Below are positions 36,855 through 48,147 of a DNA stretch of 64,000 nt, piece by piece. The notes below the pieces were generated by a model that saw only the letters and a program-made list of their open reading frames with translations, made no database searches and was not told where the DNA came from. The first letter of the stretch is position 1, and every line of letters starts with the position of its first letter. The stretch is from Solea solea (lineage: Eukaryota; Chordata; Actinopteri; Pleuronectiformes; Soleidae). The translations under genes were made by a program, and so were the position numbers. The stretch covers positions 2,920,890-2,984,889 of the forward strand of contig NC_081154.1 of assembly GCF_958295425.1 (NCBI RefSeq), read 5' to 3'.

Positions 36855-37440
36855 CAGAGGTGGAAAGAAAATACTGAAGTATTCTACTCAAGGAAAGTGC
36901 CACTATTTCAATAACATTTTATTTAAAAAGTAAAAAAGTAGCTTGTTTAAAATGTGAGTAAAAGTTACTTTGTTACTTTTTTTTTAACAAGGCAGAGACA
37001 CACAAATCTCACATGAATTGTTCTTAATTAAAAGCAAACATTTACTAATTAAAAGTGCTGACAAAATATGTAAACACATAATGTCAATGTCAAAATGGGT
37101 CAAAGGTCACGGATGCTTTCACCTTCTCACTCACTCAGGGACCTTAAATTCACCTGTTCCTGGTTCCTCATCAAAGTCCTTGTTACCAAATCAAATCAGA
37201 AGAAGAAGAGTTGCTATTATGGTCTGTATTTATATAGAGCTTTTGTAGTCTTGATGAGCTGCTTTGCCAGTCACCCACTGCACCTCATCATTTTAGTACG
37301 TTTTATATCAGAAAAAAACCTCTTGATACTGAAGTACAGTAAATGTCATATACTTTCAGACTAGTAATAGTAATAGTACTTCAACTTCTACCATTTTCTG
37401 GTAAGATACTTGTATCTGTACTTGTGTTTAAGGTACTTTA
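36855..37440 (+). mobile_element. hAT-like MITE with embedded SINE fragment
   Basis: Begins 'CAGAGGTGGAAAG', followed by 'TTCTACTCAAGG' and AGTAAAAGTTAC motifs, the same family as the minus-strand copy at 47290-48147. The two share 'AAAATGGGTCAAAGGTCAC' and 'CACTCACTCAGGGACCTTAA'. A truncated minus-strand SINE (37187-37275) related to 5901-6172 sits within it. The right boundary is uncertain. Confidence 0.55.
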
Positions 37441-39429
37441 TATAAGACTGGCTGGTCCATTGTGGCTGTGATCAACCGTCCGTCTGACCTTGAAGTTTTG
37501 TATAATAACAATAAAGTGGCTTAACTTGACTTCTTTCTTTCATGAATGTACAATATATAACCAAGCGGCCTTGGCAAAAGTGTTGCACTCTCTTGAGTGT
37601 GTGACTTCTATAAAGCTTTGGTTTGTGCTCAGTGTTGAACTCGGCTGTTCCTGCAGACGGTGCGACTCCCTCGGCTCACTCAGCTCAGCAAAAGTGTTGT
37701 TTTGGGTTAATCAAGTTCATTTAACCGGTGTCAGGGTGATGATGGCTCTAGTTTCACATTTATGGTACAGATATGAGAGTTGCATAAACCTCCTCATCGG
37801 AGGAACAACAAAAAACCAAGGATTTGTTCCGTATTCAAAAGATATAGGGTGTGTCTTCTGCATAAAACAGATAAGGAACACACTCCGTTCCTTATTTTTG
37901 ATATTCAAGTCAGAGCAAAACCATAGCAGAGGGAAAATATTATCCCCTCCTGTCATTAATTACTATGCCAACTGAAAACGGAGACGCGGCGAGGTGTAAA
38001 GGTAAAACAGGAGGATACTGCTCAGACAGATCTCAGGCTGGATAATAGAAATATAGTAAAAGTAGAAAATTCTGGGGCGAAATGTTGTTCCTGCCTGCTT
38101 CTTGGTGCCAATGTCGTCGGGTGCTTGGAGTCATGGAGAATCAGTGGAGTAACATTTGGGTGGATTGAACCTTTAAAACTTTAAAGCCCCTCCCCCTTCC
38201 AAACACCTGTGTCCAACTGGCCAAAACGGGCAAAAAGCAGCGTGTTTTGAAGTTATTTATCTATTTCAAGAGCGGTTGACGATACAGATGTCATTTTTGG
38301 TTCGTGTCAGCGTCAGGAGGTTTTCAGGAGCTCCCACATTTAAATTTCATTTTTTGAAGTACAAAACCTACACTGTGATTGTTTAAAAACCGTAATATGT
38401 GATTACTAAACTAACTAACTGCAATTGCTAAACTCCAAAACTACATCTATCACTCATCTGTGAAAGTGAAATTCTGTGAATTTTCTTCATTCATTTTAAA
38501 CCTCCCGGTTCCTTATTCTCTTATCAGGAAGTTGGCAAGAAGGTGAAAAAAGGTTCTTGTTCTTCTTCTTGTTCTTCTTCTTCTTTTTTCCCACACATTC
38601 ACTCCACCTATCATGTTACCTCCTCCAATTATCCATTAAACCCTCATTTCAAAAGTCCCCAAACTGTTATCCCGGGTTGTGTAATCACCTTAAAGGTCAC
38701 TCGTGTTCCTCCATTGTCGGAGATCAGTTTGCCTCGCGCGCTGACACGAGGCCCCTTGCTCGGCGTCTGTAGCTACGTTACGTGTGGCCATGCTCGATAG
38801 ACTGCGAAGTGAAGCTGTCAAATCTGATCCCTGAAATCCACACTGGTCTGATCTCCAGTCAATCCTGCACATGAAAGGACGCCATTATTCACTGCTGAGG
38901 CCGCGCTGCGCGAGACAAACGCGCCGGCTTTTATTTGATGCCGAGTGTAACACAGTGTGTCACCTTTTGTGTCCACTCACAAACAATGCACCGCGTGGAA
39001 AAGGATACTGTTGGATTTAGTGTGATGTATCTGTGGTCCGTGAAAGCCTAAAGTGTTCACTGTTGAGCCTCAGAACACGGACCATTTCCACTGCTTTTTT
39101 ACACACTACGGCAACATAGCGCGTCTTATATGCTTTTTTTCCTGCACAATAGGCAATCTGTACTCAAAATGTTTAAAATGGGATTAAATGAGTGACATTT
39201 GGAAATACGTCACAGTTCAAAGTTCAGACGGCTAATTTTTATGGTTAAAAATAAAAGAAAAACGCTCTAATTTGCACAATTATCGCCACTTTATATCGCT
39301 ACTAAAAATGCGACGTAGAATGAATCATAACTTTGTGTCAAAGACACTGAAGAAGACAAAGAACAACCCACATTTCTTTTAAAGTCTGAATATGTGAGCT
39401 ATAAACACACAAAATTAGATTACTTCTTT

Positions 39430-39585
39430 ATTCTCCCACTTTCTATCTCCATTTTACTGTTTTACTTTTATGTTGTTATTGTTTTTATGTCATGTCGCTG
39501 TGCCTTTCACTCTGTAAAGCACTTTGCTTTAAAGACAACCTTGGTGGTTTTTAAATGTGCTCTAAACATAAAGTTGCCTTGACTT
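39430..39585 (+). mobile_element. LINE/SINE 3' tail fragment
   Basis: Contains 'CTGTAAAGCACTTTGCTTTA' and ends 'AAACATAAAGTTGCCTTGAC', a common fish L2-like 3' terminus. Truncated and non-coding. Confidence 0.4.
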
Positions 39586-39809
39586 TTGTGGCATTCAGCT
39601 TCTTTTTTCTAATGTTGGATTATCCAGGAGGAAGTCATTAAACAGCCCCCCCAAAAACACAAAACAACCATAAAATGACCCAAATTAAGGCTTTAAAGTC
39701 AACATAATAGACGAGGACTTTAAATTCATTTAATTAAGTATCTTTAAAAAAAGGGTGTAGGTATCTGGATCTGAAAAATATAGGATTTCACATTCATGAT
39801 TAGATTGTG

Positions 39810-39870
39810 TGATGTGATTCATCCTGCGGGCCGGATTGGACCCAATGGCAGGCCGGTTCTGGCCCGTGGG
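39810..39870. mobile_element. hAT (Charlie-like) end fragment
   Basis: Has 'TGCGGGCCGGATTGGACCC' and 'TGGCCCGTGGGCCTTATGTT', the 'GGCCCGCGGGCC' signature also present at 52141-52484. Confidence 0.5.
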
Positions 39871-41999
39871 CCTTATGTTTGAGTCTTGAAGCTCTTTTAT
39901 ATTGGTCAAATAATCTTGAACAAAACAAGCTTTTGCGTCTAAATGGTGACATGGATCAGGAAATGAGAGAAACATCTGGCCTCTGAAACACCACACGTTT
40001 CCCTGACAAAGCACTTTTGTGGCGTTGATTCAGAGGATGTTTACAAAAGAGGACGATACGACTCACTCCTCGGGAGGTCCGGTCCGGCTCGCGTCTGTTT
40101 TCAGTCTCCGTCTCTCTGGAAGTGATGAATCCAAACCACAGAGGAACGTGGAACGTGGATGAAACGAATTGAGGACTCAGGGGATGATTCATGGCGAATA
40201 CTGCAAATATTCACAATGGCATGAGGGTTTGCTTCCTTTATTTTCCTCTATAGGTGAAAGTTTGTCAGTTTAAACCTTGAATGTGAGACCTTGTGTTGCC
40301 TTTTTGCCTTCATGGGTCAGTAAGACAACAAATGCATCGGTGCTCTTCACACGTTCTCACATTACTTCACAGGAAGAAGATGATGCATCAAACTGAATGA
40401 CTCTAATACCCTGATTTGTGGCATTTAAATATTAAAGTATCATATTAAGTATGTATCTTATCTTAAATCATCCCTAATATTTGAAATATCTCGTCTCTTA
40501 AAAATATTTAAGTCATGGAACATTTCAGAGTCACCTTTGACAGTTTTTGTGAAAAATAAACATATTAACGACGTGCAGAAGTGGCTAAATGGTGTGTGAA
40601 CGATACAAGAGGGAGTGTGAGGAAAACAACTGTAATAGACTCGGACTCCATGTACATTTGCGTTGTTGGATTATCAACACGGCGGATTTAGCCTGTGATA
40701 ATCTGGTGTCAGCCTCGGGCTCGATGCGTGTTAGATGATGGCTCATACTTCTACACTTAAACTGTCGTTGTTACCTGAAAAATGTGTTTTATTCCCCCTC
40801 ACTCTTACCACAGCAGGGGGCGCTGTCTGACACAAACTGAACCCAGTGTTTCTCCACTGAAGAAGGCATGACCATCTCTGGAATATTGACCCTGGCCTAA
40901 ATTGTCTCGTCGGTCGGTCACTTCCGCAGAAGTGGTGCGTCTCTCCGGTGTCCGCTTACCTTTCAAAGCTCCGAGAGAACATGGACGTACAGGTGCCCAC
41001 ACAGGCCCGTGCCCCGGGAGGCCCCATGTGATCACGGGCGCTTGGAAACATTTTCACCTGCAACCCAATCCCGGAGCGGCCTGCGCTCTGTGGGATTGGA
41101 TGCGTCACCTTATCCCCCACTTTGTGTCCCATTACCCAGCAGTTGTAATGCTCACACCAGTGTAACGTGTCCGACGGAGCAGGCGGGGCAAGCCGAGCTG
41201 GCCTGAAATTTAAATTAACCTCAGTGATGTTTTTATGTGTGCCGGAGAGAGAGAGAGAGGTGTTCCATTACCAAGTACCCTCACTCCCAGCACACACACA
41301 CACACACACACACACACCTGTCGTACATACAGGTGAACAAAAGAATGTGCTCACTCACATACATTAGCTGTAAGAAACACACACACACACACACACACAT
41401 GTTTGTTTGTTTCTAGGTTTATGTTTATCTGCTCTCTGGTGGTGAAGCTTCACCTTAACAGTGGTTGGTTTCAAAGCCACCATGAGACTCTGTTATCTGT
41501 GTGTGTGTGTGTGGAAATGTCAGAGAGGGGCTCACCATCTGTTTCTCTGAGTCTCCCACTCGTTTGAGCAGGCTGTGGAACGCGGCTTCGTTTGACATTA
41601 ACTTCATATCGTTATCGTTGTTTTCTGTCTAACTAATGGAATACAGAGTGTAGGAGCTCAATGTTGTGTTCGTTTAGTTTAGACTTAGTTTAGTTTACGC
41701 AGGATTATATGTTGTGGTGCAGCATGTGAACTGTCGACTGACGGCCTTTACACCATTGCGTTTAACCTTTGATATTGTAACTGTGTACTTTATTATTTTA
41801 AGTATGGAATTTATGTTGTCACCATTAACACTATTTTTTTTTATTATATTACATGTTATTGTTTTATTATGTGTCTAAGTTGTATTGTTCATTTTATTAA
41901 TTATGTTATTTAGTCTATAATGTTTTATTATCACTTTTAGTCTTTTGTTTTCTTAGTGTAATTCCTTGTTGGTTCCGCGTCCCCTTGTTGTGGTGGGGG

Positions 42000-42690
42000 G
42001 ACCAGGTAAAGGGACGGACCGGGGAATACATTGCCGATCCGAGAGAAGCTTGGACATGTTTGGATGGAAATGTAACCTGGATGATAAATGAGTGTCCAGT
42101 TAACCTCTGCATGTTTCTGGACTATGGGAGGAACCTGAAGAGAACTCGGTTGAACTTGAACTGATCCGAACTAGTAACCTTCTTCCTGTAAGGCAACAAT
42201 GCTAGCCACTGCATCGATGTGAAGTCTGGGAAGAAGCATCCATCCATCCATCTTCTACTGCTTTATCCTCCACAAAAAGACCCTGGTATACTTCCACGCA
42301 CAGATTTTGGCTGAGCATAGACAGCGCAATACGCAAACTGAATCTCCGCCCCACCAGTAGGTGGAGTATAACGCCTCGCTCACCAAGCAGAGAAAAACCC
42401 TGCGACAACAGAAGAAGTAGTCGCCAAGGATAGTCACCCAAGACTCGACCTGCTCGAAACCAGACGTCTCTCTTCTCCTTTGGTAGGAATGCGTCCTATT
42501 CCCCGCTTCCAGACTTGTACTGCCACCCAGTGGTGAAGTGAGATACTACAGGACCCTGACGCACACAACAAACAACCTGGACAGATCGCCAGTCCATCAC
42601 AGGGACACATATAGACGCGGTCAATTTAGAGCGTCCAATTTACCTGATCCCCATATTGCATGTTTTTGGATTGTGGCAGGAAACTGGGCA
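42000..42690. repeat. Cluster of interspersed fish repeat fragments
   Basis: Includes 'CATCCATCCATCTTCTACTG' with 'CTTTATCCTCCAC' (42238-42275), 'GATCGCCAGTCCATCACAGG' (42583-42602) and 'CCCCATATTGCATGTTTTTG' (42649-42668). The stretch 42280-42560 between them appears to be a separate insertion. The ORFs here are not genes. Confidence 0.55.
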
Positions 42691-44594
42691 TCATATTTCC
42701 CAAAAAAGACCAAGTGCTGCCTTTAGGTCAGTGGTCGTTTGGAGATGACGTTGAGTTCTCTGGACTCTCACTGAGCAGCTGTTACCCCAGCAAGGGTAAA
42801 ACACAGAGGCCGCACAGAGGAGGGCATCTGTTCCATGTGGCAGTCTCTCTTTAATCTCCCCCTGAAGAAGTGGGTCACACAAGTTGATGGGTGCATTCCC
42901 AGACTTTCTGCTCGAGTGTTTTTTTATGGCCGTCATAAATCATATATTTGTCTCGCTCTGCTTTGGAGGCGATTTTTCTCTCTGACAGAGGGGAAACCCT
43001 TGTTGACAAATCATTTCCCACATCTTAAACATCTGATTTCATTATTCAGGACTACACTGGGGTTACCTCGCCCCGTGGAAAGGGCCTCAGAGCACAGATT
43101 ACATTACGTCTCTACTCAAATACATCCCCCCCCCCTTATCTTTTCCAGGGTCTCAATTTGCATCCTTGATTTCATCAGAAGAGGCACAAATTCATCTTCC
43201 TCTGTGGTGCGTTCAGGTGAAATAGGAGCTCCTACATCTCTGGCAGCTCTTTAAAAATGGTCCATAAATGTGATTTGGAAAACCCATGGGAGTGACTGCA
43301 TTACACAAAATGGCTCCCAGAGGCAGCATGGGTGCCTATTAGAGACATGAGGGGGGGGGGGGGGGGAATGAAAAACAGCACGGATGCTTTCTCTAGATAA
43401 CCCGGGCTTGACCATGAGGGATTCCACTGTGTTCCTTTAATTAACTGCAGGTGAAGAGGTGAACGCAATGAGTGTTTGCTCAAGGGCTTTATAGCACAAT
43501 ACAGAACTGCATCACACTTGTCCCTGTTTGCATTAGAAGTCTCTCCCCTGCCCTAGTCGCTGATGTTGGTGGATGATATTGGTCGCGGGTTTATTGGCCC
43601 GTGATACTGACACGTCAGCATTAGCATATCATGCTAAGGAGTAATCTGGTATCAGGTAGGCATTAAGTGTAATGGCTCTGTACAGTCGTGCTTCCATCAG
43701 GCGGATGCCGCGACACGGGTTCTGTTGTTTTCTTTTCCTCTTCACAACGCCGCGCGGCGGTTTGCTGACGCGGCGTTAAAGCGTATGCACTTTAACTTTT
43801 AATGGGATGACATGCGCGCACCTGTCAAACTGGCAGATTAAAAGTTAACGTTCTCTTTCTGCACAGTGTGCAGCACCGCTGTAACTTAATAAATCATTGA
43901 AGGATGCTGCAGGTTATCGGGGAGTCGGCCTGCAGAGGGTTCGCTGTCAAATACCCTTAACGTAGGGTTCCGGACGGCAGGCTTGGTTTGTTGAGCTCAT
44001 CAGAATGGAGCTCTGGTGCAATAACTACTATCTGATACGTTCCTCTAGTACCACGGGCTGATCCTCACGCAGTGATTTGAATTCTAAACTTCCCCCATGT
44101 TCTGTAAATACAAAAAAACCAAAACAAAACCAACGATTTAGTTGGAAAACATGATTTTACTTGTATAGAGAATACTGTAAGGATTTAAAAGGAATACTGA
44201 GCACAATGTTCTTCACTGTTGTGTTTGCCGTTAAGTCTACTCATATTGCTGTTTGTCCTGAATTGTGTGTGCGTGTGCAGCGAGGTGCACGCACCACTGG
44301 ATAAATCCCATTTGTATCCCGCATTTGGAGTTCACCAAAAACGCACATCTGCTTTTTACTCCCTTAGTGCACAGACTGGACCATTAGCAGAAATTCCTAA
44401 TGGGCCTCTGAATGATGAATTATTCATCTGGGCTAGGTTGCATTGGCCTGGTTTTTCCTGTGCAGGCGTGTGTCTCTTTGCCCACCTTGGCTCTGTGACA
44501 GCTGTCTGAGACTGAGGCGCTGACGCTGGAGCTACTCCGTGCTGTTTGGTGTGGGCAGTAGCAACTTCAGCTCCGTCGTGTGGCTCCATTCCTC

Positions 44595-45389
44595 TTAAAC
44601 GACCGTGCTGATGGTGGAAGACTCCTCTGACTTGCCCTGTATGCTGGGCAATGACTTTAGATACTCCAAATGTCTGCGGGCGTCCTCCTGGTTGGCCCTG
44701 ACGTAGTAGACCAGGTAGGAGATGACCATGGTGAACCAGCCGAACATGACAACCAGCATGGCTACATCTGTAGTCCTCTTCATCACCACACACAGGTCTA
44801 TGTCCGGTGCCAACAGGAAGGCGAGTCCTTGAACCCCTATGTCCTCGGGTTCTGACGTCTGGCACACGATGCCTGTGAGTGACGCGGGCTCCAGGTCTAC
44901 ACGAGGCATGGCCATCTGTAGGTTGCAGTCACAGAGCCATGGGTTGTTGGTTAGATTGGCGCGAGCCCGCAGGCCCTCAAAGGCTTCAGCGTTGAACTTC
45001 ACTAGCTTGTTTGAGGAAAGGTCCAGGAACTGTAGCGAGGAGCCCAGGCCTCTGAACGCGCCCGGCTCTAACTGACTCAACTCATTATGCGAGAGATCCA
45101 GTTCCACCAGATGAGGCAAACCCACAAAGGCGTTAGCCGGGACTGTTGTGAAGAGGTTAAAGTCCAGGTAGATGCGTCGCGTGTCATTGGGGATGTCCTC
45201 GGGGATCTCCGTGAGCTGCAGGTTGCTGCAGCGCACCGTCTTGCCGACGCTCTCGCTCTCAGAGCAGTAGCAGCTCTTGGAGCAGCTGGTGGCGGCGTGG
45301 TGGAAGCAGAAGGTCATGAGCACCAGGCTGTGCAGCAGCAAACACATGACCACCGAGTGGCGCAGCAGCCAGTCCGCAGGAAGGAGCAT
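44595..45389 (-). CDS. lrrc3c: LRRC3-family leucine-rich repeat membrane protein
   Basis: Single-exon 264-aa type I membrane protein of the LRRC3/LRRC3B/LRRC3C family, whose role is poorly known. Order of parts: N-terminal hydrophobic signal about 12-29; LRRNT cysteines 36, 40, 42 and 54; about three LRRs (70-145), including LVELDLSHNELSQLEPGAF; LRRCT with NPWLCDC and Cys153, 155, 176 and 200; transmembrane segment about 209-229 (AMLVVMFGWFTMVISYLVYY); conserved tail NQEDARRHLEYLKSLPS; C-terminus STVV. The tail is nearly invariant in the family, so membership is sure; the paralogue lrrc3c is chosen because human LRRC3C lies near CSF3 and MED24. A pyrimidine-rich acceptor (CCCTCACAG) just upstream places the exon start at 45472, implying an untranslated 5' exon. 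Confidence 0.9.
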   Translation of the reverse strand: MLLPADWLLRHSVVMCLLLHSLVLMTFCFHHAATSCSKSCYCSESESVGKTVRCSNLQLTEIPEDIPNDTRRIYLDFNLFTTVPANAFVGLPHLVELDLSHNELSQLEPGAFRGLGSSLQFLDLSSNKLVKFNAEAFEGLRARANLTNNPWLCDCNLQMAMPRVDLEPASLTGIVCQTSEPEDIGVQGLAFLLAPDIDLCVVMKRTTDVAMLVVMFGWFTMVISYLVYYVRANQEDARRHLEYLKSLPSIQGKSEESSTISTVV

Positions 45390-45759
45390 TGTGAAACACG
45401 AGCATGCTCCAGGAATGACCAGCTGGGTTTACGGGGTGAAGTCCACATCAGCCTCCCCAGTAACTGTTGAGTCTGTGAGGGAAAAACAACAACACAAGGT
45501 CTCGTCAGTGGTGGTGACAAGACTGGTGGACTATTATTTACATTATTTACATATTATTTTTTAATAATCAATATAAAATCTAAGCATAAATAGATAGCAT
45601 AAAGATCGTCTTCATTAGAAATGTTTAAAAGAAATGTACTTTTAATTCATGATGATGAACAATAACGTCACTGTCTACATAAAACTTACTTATTTAGAGT
45701 AGCCTAACCATCATGACCACACCCCCACTATCACCTTAGCCATCCTTTTCAGTATTCTG

Positions 45760-45945
45760 TATTTTAACTGTATTTTACATTTTTTTAACCTCCTTCTGTG
45801 TTGATCTTGTCCATTTTAATTCATCTTAACTTTTTACCTTTTTAATTTATCTGATTCATTTTAAATTAACTTGTGTGTTTGATTTATCTTCTTATTTAAT
45901 ATGTAAAGCGACCTTGAGTGTTAGAAAGGCACTGTTATTATTATT
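45760..45945 (+). mobile_element. LINE/SINE 3' tail fragment
   Basis: T-rich stretch ending 'GTAAAGCGACCTTGAGTGTT' and 'AAAGGCACTGTTATTATTAT', similar to L2-type 3' ends at 21370 and 39430. Confidence 0.4.
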
Positions 45946-46189
45946 ACTAGTATGTTTAATCAGGTTTTGTAATGTTTGTTGTATATTTGTGGAACGTTAC
46001 AACTTGTGTATTTTTCTCTGATTTTTTTGTTGTTCTTGTTAATATTCACTGGTCATTATGCTACAGCTTTTCTAGTTTGTGCAAGTTTAGTCATTAGTGC
46101 TTTTTTTCCTCCTGGTACATTTTTTCCTTCTGGGTTTTATGCTCTTTGTACGTGTAGAAATAAAATGTAAACTGAACTAAAACTAAGTT

Positions 46190-46460
46190 GCATGTTGATT
46201 ATTTTCATAATCGATGAATCTGTCGATCATTTTCGATCGGTGTTTGTCAAACTTGGAAATGATGACATTCTCGAATGTCTCTTTTTTGTCCTCGAACCAA
46301 AATGATTCTGTTTTTAATGATTTCTTTGTAATGTGGAGCAAAGAAACCAGGAAATATTCACATTTAAGAAGATCAGAAATCTTGTTTTAATCATGAAAGA
46401 AAGCTTCAAACCGATTAATCTAAACATCTAAATAGTTGACGATTAATTTAGTAACTGTTC
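46190..46460. mobile_element. hAT MITE of the 'AATCGTCAGTTGCAG' family, copy 2
   Basis: Shares 'GATTATTTTCATAATCGATG', 'TTTGTCAAACTTGGAAAT' and 'AATAGTTGACGATTAATTTA' with the copy near 60.5 kb. No target duplication was identified. Confidence 0.65.
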
Positions 46461-46861
46461 ACCCTCCCCTTCCAAGTGTGTTGGGTAACCTTAGTGTGAA
46501 AACTCAAAAGATGTTTAATTTGTCCATTGTGGGCTACTGTAGACACACGGTGGTCCAAAATAAGTATGGAAATACACGCTGGAGCTTTACTTAATGTCTT
46601 GTTGTTGTTTTTTCCCTTAAATTACTTACAGAAACATCAGCAACATTAATATCATACAAGGCCCCGTGATTTATTTCACCATAGTAATTAGCTGATCACA
46701 TTTAAAACAGTCAAACTGTGTTACAAACACAGATTCTAGGATGAAATACATTTGCTACAGAACATGGGTAATTGTACTGCGTTCTTCAGAGGCCGTGTTG
46801 TTATGTAATGACGGGTACAGTAGCTCGTCTAATTGTGTGAGAAAGCAGCGGGAAATGTCAG

Positions 46862-46864
<3 letters not shown>

Positions 46865-46894
<30 letters not shown>
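46865..46894 (+). repeat. (CAG)10 trinucleotide repeat
   Basis: Ten CAG units in intergenic DNA; the poly-alanine ORF across it is not a gene. Confidence 0.95.
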
Positions 46895-46897
<3 letters not shown>

Positions 46898-47289
46898 TGG
46901 CCATTTCAGTGGCACATCAGTGGTCAAATTGCACTTGTGCACAAGCCTAAAAAGATCAAACCTTCCCTCCATAGCAGCACAATAAACGAGCTCGGCAAAA
47001 GCCTTTGGTTTCACCGAGCCTCCTTTATAATTGACATCCCTGCAGTGCGGAGCTATTTCAGTGCACGGAGACTGACATTAACATAGCGATGTGACACCAC
47101 GAGAGGCCAAATGTACCCGACATGAAACAAAATCAACAATGGATTAAGCACACATCTGTTTTTTATCTGGCGCTGCTGCTCTGAGGCAACATTTATCTCT
47201 AGTGACCATTATAACTTTAACAGTTGGTCAAGGTATGCTGTCACTGTCTGTGAATTACACTGTAACACAGAGATTGTCACGATTTAAAT

Positions 47290-48147
47290 TGATTTCTTTG
47301 GACAAAATGTTGTGTACGTATAAAGAATAATTTTATATTTAAAGTTTACTTTTACTTAAGTATGTTTTTTTTTGGAAGAACTGTACTACGCTGCGTTCTA
47401 AATCACATCCGTTACTGAGTAAAAAAGTATTTCATAATAATTCATGCACAGGAAACTTGGCAGGGAATGACGAGGACAGGTGAACAATGAGGACAGGTGA
47501 ATGAATGATGAGGACAGGTGAACAATGAGGACAGGTGAATGAATGATGAGGACAGGTGAACGATGAGGACAGGTGAATGAATGATGAGGACAGGTGAACA
47601 ATAAGGACAGGTGAATGATGAGGACAGGTGAATGAATGATGAGGACAGGTGAGAATGATGAGGATAGGTGAATGAATGATGAGGACAGTTGAATGATGAG
47701 GACATGTGAATGATGATGAAGATAACTGGATGATGAGTATAGCTGAGAATGGTGAGGACAGGTGAACCATGATGAGGACAGTTGAATGAATGATGAGGAC
47801 AGGTGAATGATGATGACAGGTGAATGATGAGGACAGGTGAATGAATGATGATGACAGGTGAATGAATGATGATGACAGGTGAATGAATGATGAGGACAAG
47901 TGAATTGGCCCTAATTAAGGTCCCTGAGTGAGTGAGAACTTTGTGACCTTTGACCCATTTTGACTGACACATATTCATTTGTCATGGTTTGCCTTTAATT
48001 AAAAAGAATTCATGTGAGAGTTAAGTAAATTTGAAACAAGCTACTTATTTACTTTAACTTGACTACATTTTTAGACTTACAGTAAGTAAAATGTTCTTAA
48101 AGTCCTTTTACTTGAGTAGAATAAAGTCAGTACTCTTCCCACCTCTG
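47290..48147 (-). mobile_element. hAT-like MITE carrying a minisatellite
   Basis: Read on the minus strand it begins 'CAGAGGTGGGAAGAGTACTG' at 48147 and runs through 'TTCTACTCAAGTAAAAGGAC', 'AAAATGGGTCAAAGGTCAC' and 'CACTCACTCAGGGACCTTAA', matching the + copy at 36855. It reaches ACTTAAGTA motifs near 47350. The interior is expanded by a tandem repeat. The left boundary is approximate. Confidence 0.6.
47470..47900 (+). repeat. Minisatellite, units of about 17-25 bp with core GAGGACAGGTGAATG
   Basis: More than 15 imperfect units of GATGAGGACAGGTGAATGA, often with an extra ATGA. The motif CAGGTG (an E-box) occurs about 16 times. Overlapping minus-strand ORFs (repeated 'HLSSSF', 'HSPVLI') are translations of the repeat. 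There is no spacer/repeat alternation, so it is not CRISPR-like. Confidence 0.9.

Larger units (their letters stand above)
35326..44594. other. Intergenic between csf3 and lrrc3c, no gene seen
   Basis: About 9.3 kb without a recognisable exon on either strand; human PSMD3 and GSDMA lie in the equivalent interval. It holds (GT)n at 36321-36361, a hAT-like element (36855-37440), LINE-like 3' tails (39430-39585), a hAT fragment (39810-39870), (CA)n runs near 41290 and 41380, a repeat cluster (42000-42690) and a G16 run at 43351-43366. ORFs at 37490-37975, 40902-41165 and 42835-43254 lack domains. A CTCF-like match lies at 40810-40823 and another at 36566-36579. Confidence 0.5.

Noticed and set aside
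37490..37975. 161-aa + strand ORF in the csf3-lrrc3c gap
   Set aside because: No domain, no splice signals and no family-like pattern; chance ORF in AT-rich DNA.
44356..44865. 169-aa minus-strand ORF overlapping lrrc3c
   Set aside because: Out-of-frame shadow of the lrrc3c exon with no domain.
47470..47900. Possible CRISPR array
   Set aside because: Tandem units are contiguous, imperfect and have no unique spacers; the host is a vertebrate.
47442..47978. 178-aa and 155-aa minus-strand ORFs
   Set aside because: They are translations of the minisatellite (repeating HSPVLI/HLSSSF), not a protein family.
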